Source of the DNA: Bryobacterales bacterium
GTDB lineage: Bacteria; Acidobacteriota; Terriglobia; Bryobacterales; UBA6623
Direction of reading: 5' to 3'
Length of the DNA stretch: 47,825 nucleotides
Assembly (NCBI GenBank): GCA_026713545.1
Contig: JAPOOG010000122.1
Span: forward strand, 1 to 47,825
The position numbers were made by a program, and so were the translations under genes. Under the pieces are notes generated by a model. That model was not told the origin of the DNA and made no database searches. It saw only the letters and a list, made by a program, of their open reading frames with translations. Positions 47,561 through 47,825 of the stretch are shown in pieces (position 1 is the stretch's first letter; each line of letters begins with the position of its first letter).

Positions 47561-47825
47561 CCCGGAATGTCGAGGAATGGCCCCGTCAACATTCGCAGCG
47601 AAGTCATCAAGGGGCGGCGGGCGCGACGGTCCGGTCGGCGGTTTCTGGTTGCGGGACACTTGCGCACCCCCGGGGAACCGATCGGCCATAAAGGCCGTGT
47701 TACGTGTCTCGTGAGCCGCAGGCACTTCGCCTCGCCACCTGGCGAGACAGGCAGGCCATGATTCCCGTCTCCCAGCGTGGACACTGCTTGCGGGGCAATA
47801 TTTTTAGCCGAACAATGGCGAACAT

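Larger units (their letters stand above)
47296..47825. other. 530-bp right-edge noncoding region
   Basis: Apart from the two tandem repeats, a perfect 6-bp stem with a 4-nt loop occurs at 47731-47746 (CTCGCC-ACCT-GGCGAG). Open frames span the region on both strands but show no family, start or ribosome site. No gene is supported. Confidence 0.4.

Noticed and set aside
47251-47784. 177-aa minus-strand frame with a heptapeptide repeat
   Set aside because: Tempting because of the FLPxxN repeat, but no ribosome site or family, and it overlaps the efflux promoter; the repeat is better seen as noncoding tandem DNA.

Overview
This window looks like a chromosomal segment of a Gram-negative, high-GC environmental bacterium, most likely an acidobacterium (a Bryobacterales/Solibacteres-like lineage is my best guess). 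The Gram-negative evidence is KdsA (Kdo/LPS synthesis), a TonB-dependent receptor, a complete RND efflux operon and a LolA-like protein. The acidobacterial flavour comes from the tandem exported VWFA proteins, the TonB receptor with an N-terminal carboxypeptidase-regulatory-like domain, the exported PIG-L deacetylase, and Tat-exported versions of normally cytosolic folds. No phage genes, transposases, integrases, CRISPR arrays or rRNA were seen.

Layout. 0-7 kb: a Tat-exported mannonate-dehydratase-like enolase, a Trm112-like protein, a decayed DUF4139 gene, a small AAA ATPase, a secreted protein of unknown function, an L,D-transpeptidase and a Tat-exported aldo/keto reductase. 6.8-9 kb: two tandem VWFA proteins followed by a tryptophan- and arginine-rich 80-residue protein. 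9.4-12 kb: pyrG-kdsA. 12-16.8 kb: a TonB-dependent receptor, a B3-type metallo-beta-lactamase fold protein with a Gln metal-site variant, and cytidine deaminase. 17-24 kb: an FMN reductase, a 43-residue membrane protein, a large PIG-L protein, exonuclease III and a sodium:solute symporter. 24-27 kb: uvrA and tRNA-Lys. 27-33 kb: a secreted double-Cache plus type-3 solute-binding-protein fusion, facing a translationally coupled pair of exported TldD/TldE-like proteins. 33-39.5 kb: a YbdK-type carboxylate-amine ligase, tRNA-Ser, a DAG-kinase-like/YdjM-like pair, and ligA divergent from that pair. 39.6-47.3 kb: a TetR-RND efflux operon (tetR, outer membrane factor, adaptor, permease, LolA-like protein) with a near-consensus promoter and a palindromic operator. 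47.3-47.8 kb: noncoding DNA with 10-bp and 21-bp tandem repeats.

Housekeeping genes (pyrG, kdsA, cdd, uvrA, xth, ligA, tRNAs) are interleaved with envelope and secreted functions. The most unusual parts are the exported TldD/TldE-like pair, in which one partner keeps the HExxxH plus Cys metal site and the other has lost all of it, and the adjacent divergent Cache-Cache-SBP protein. Both window edges carry structured or repetitive noncoding DNA. All functions are inferred from reading the sequence and recalling families; no database search was run.
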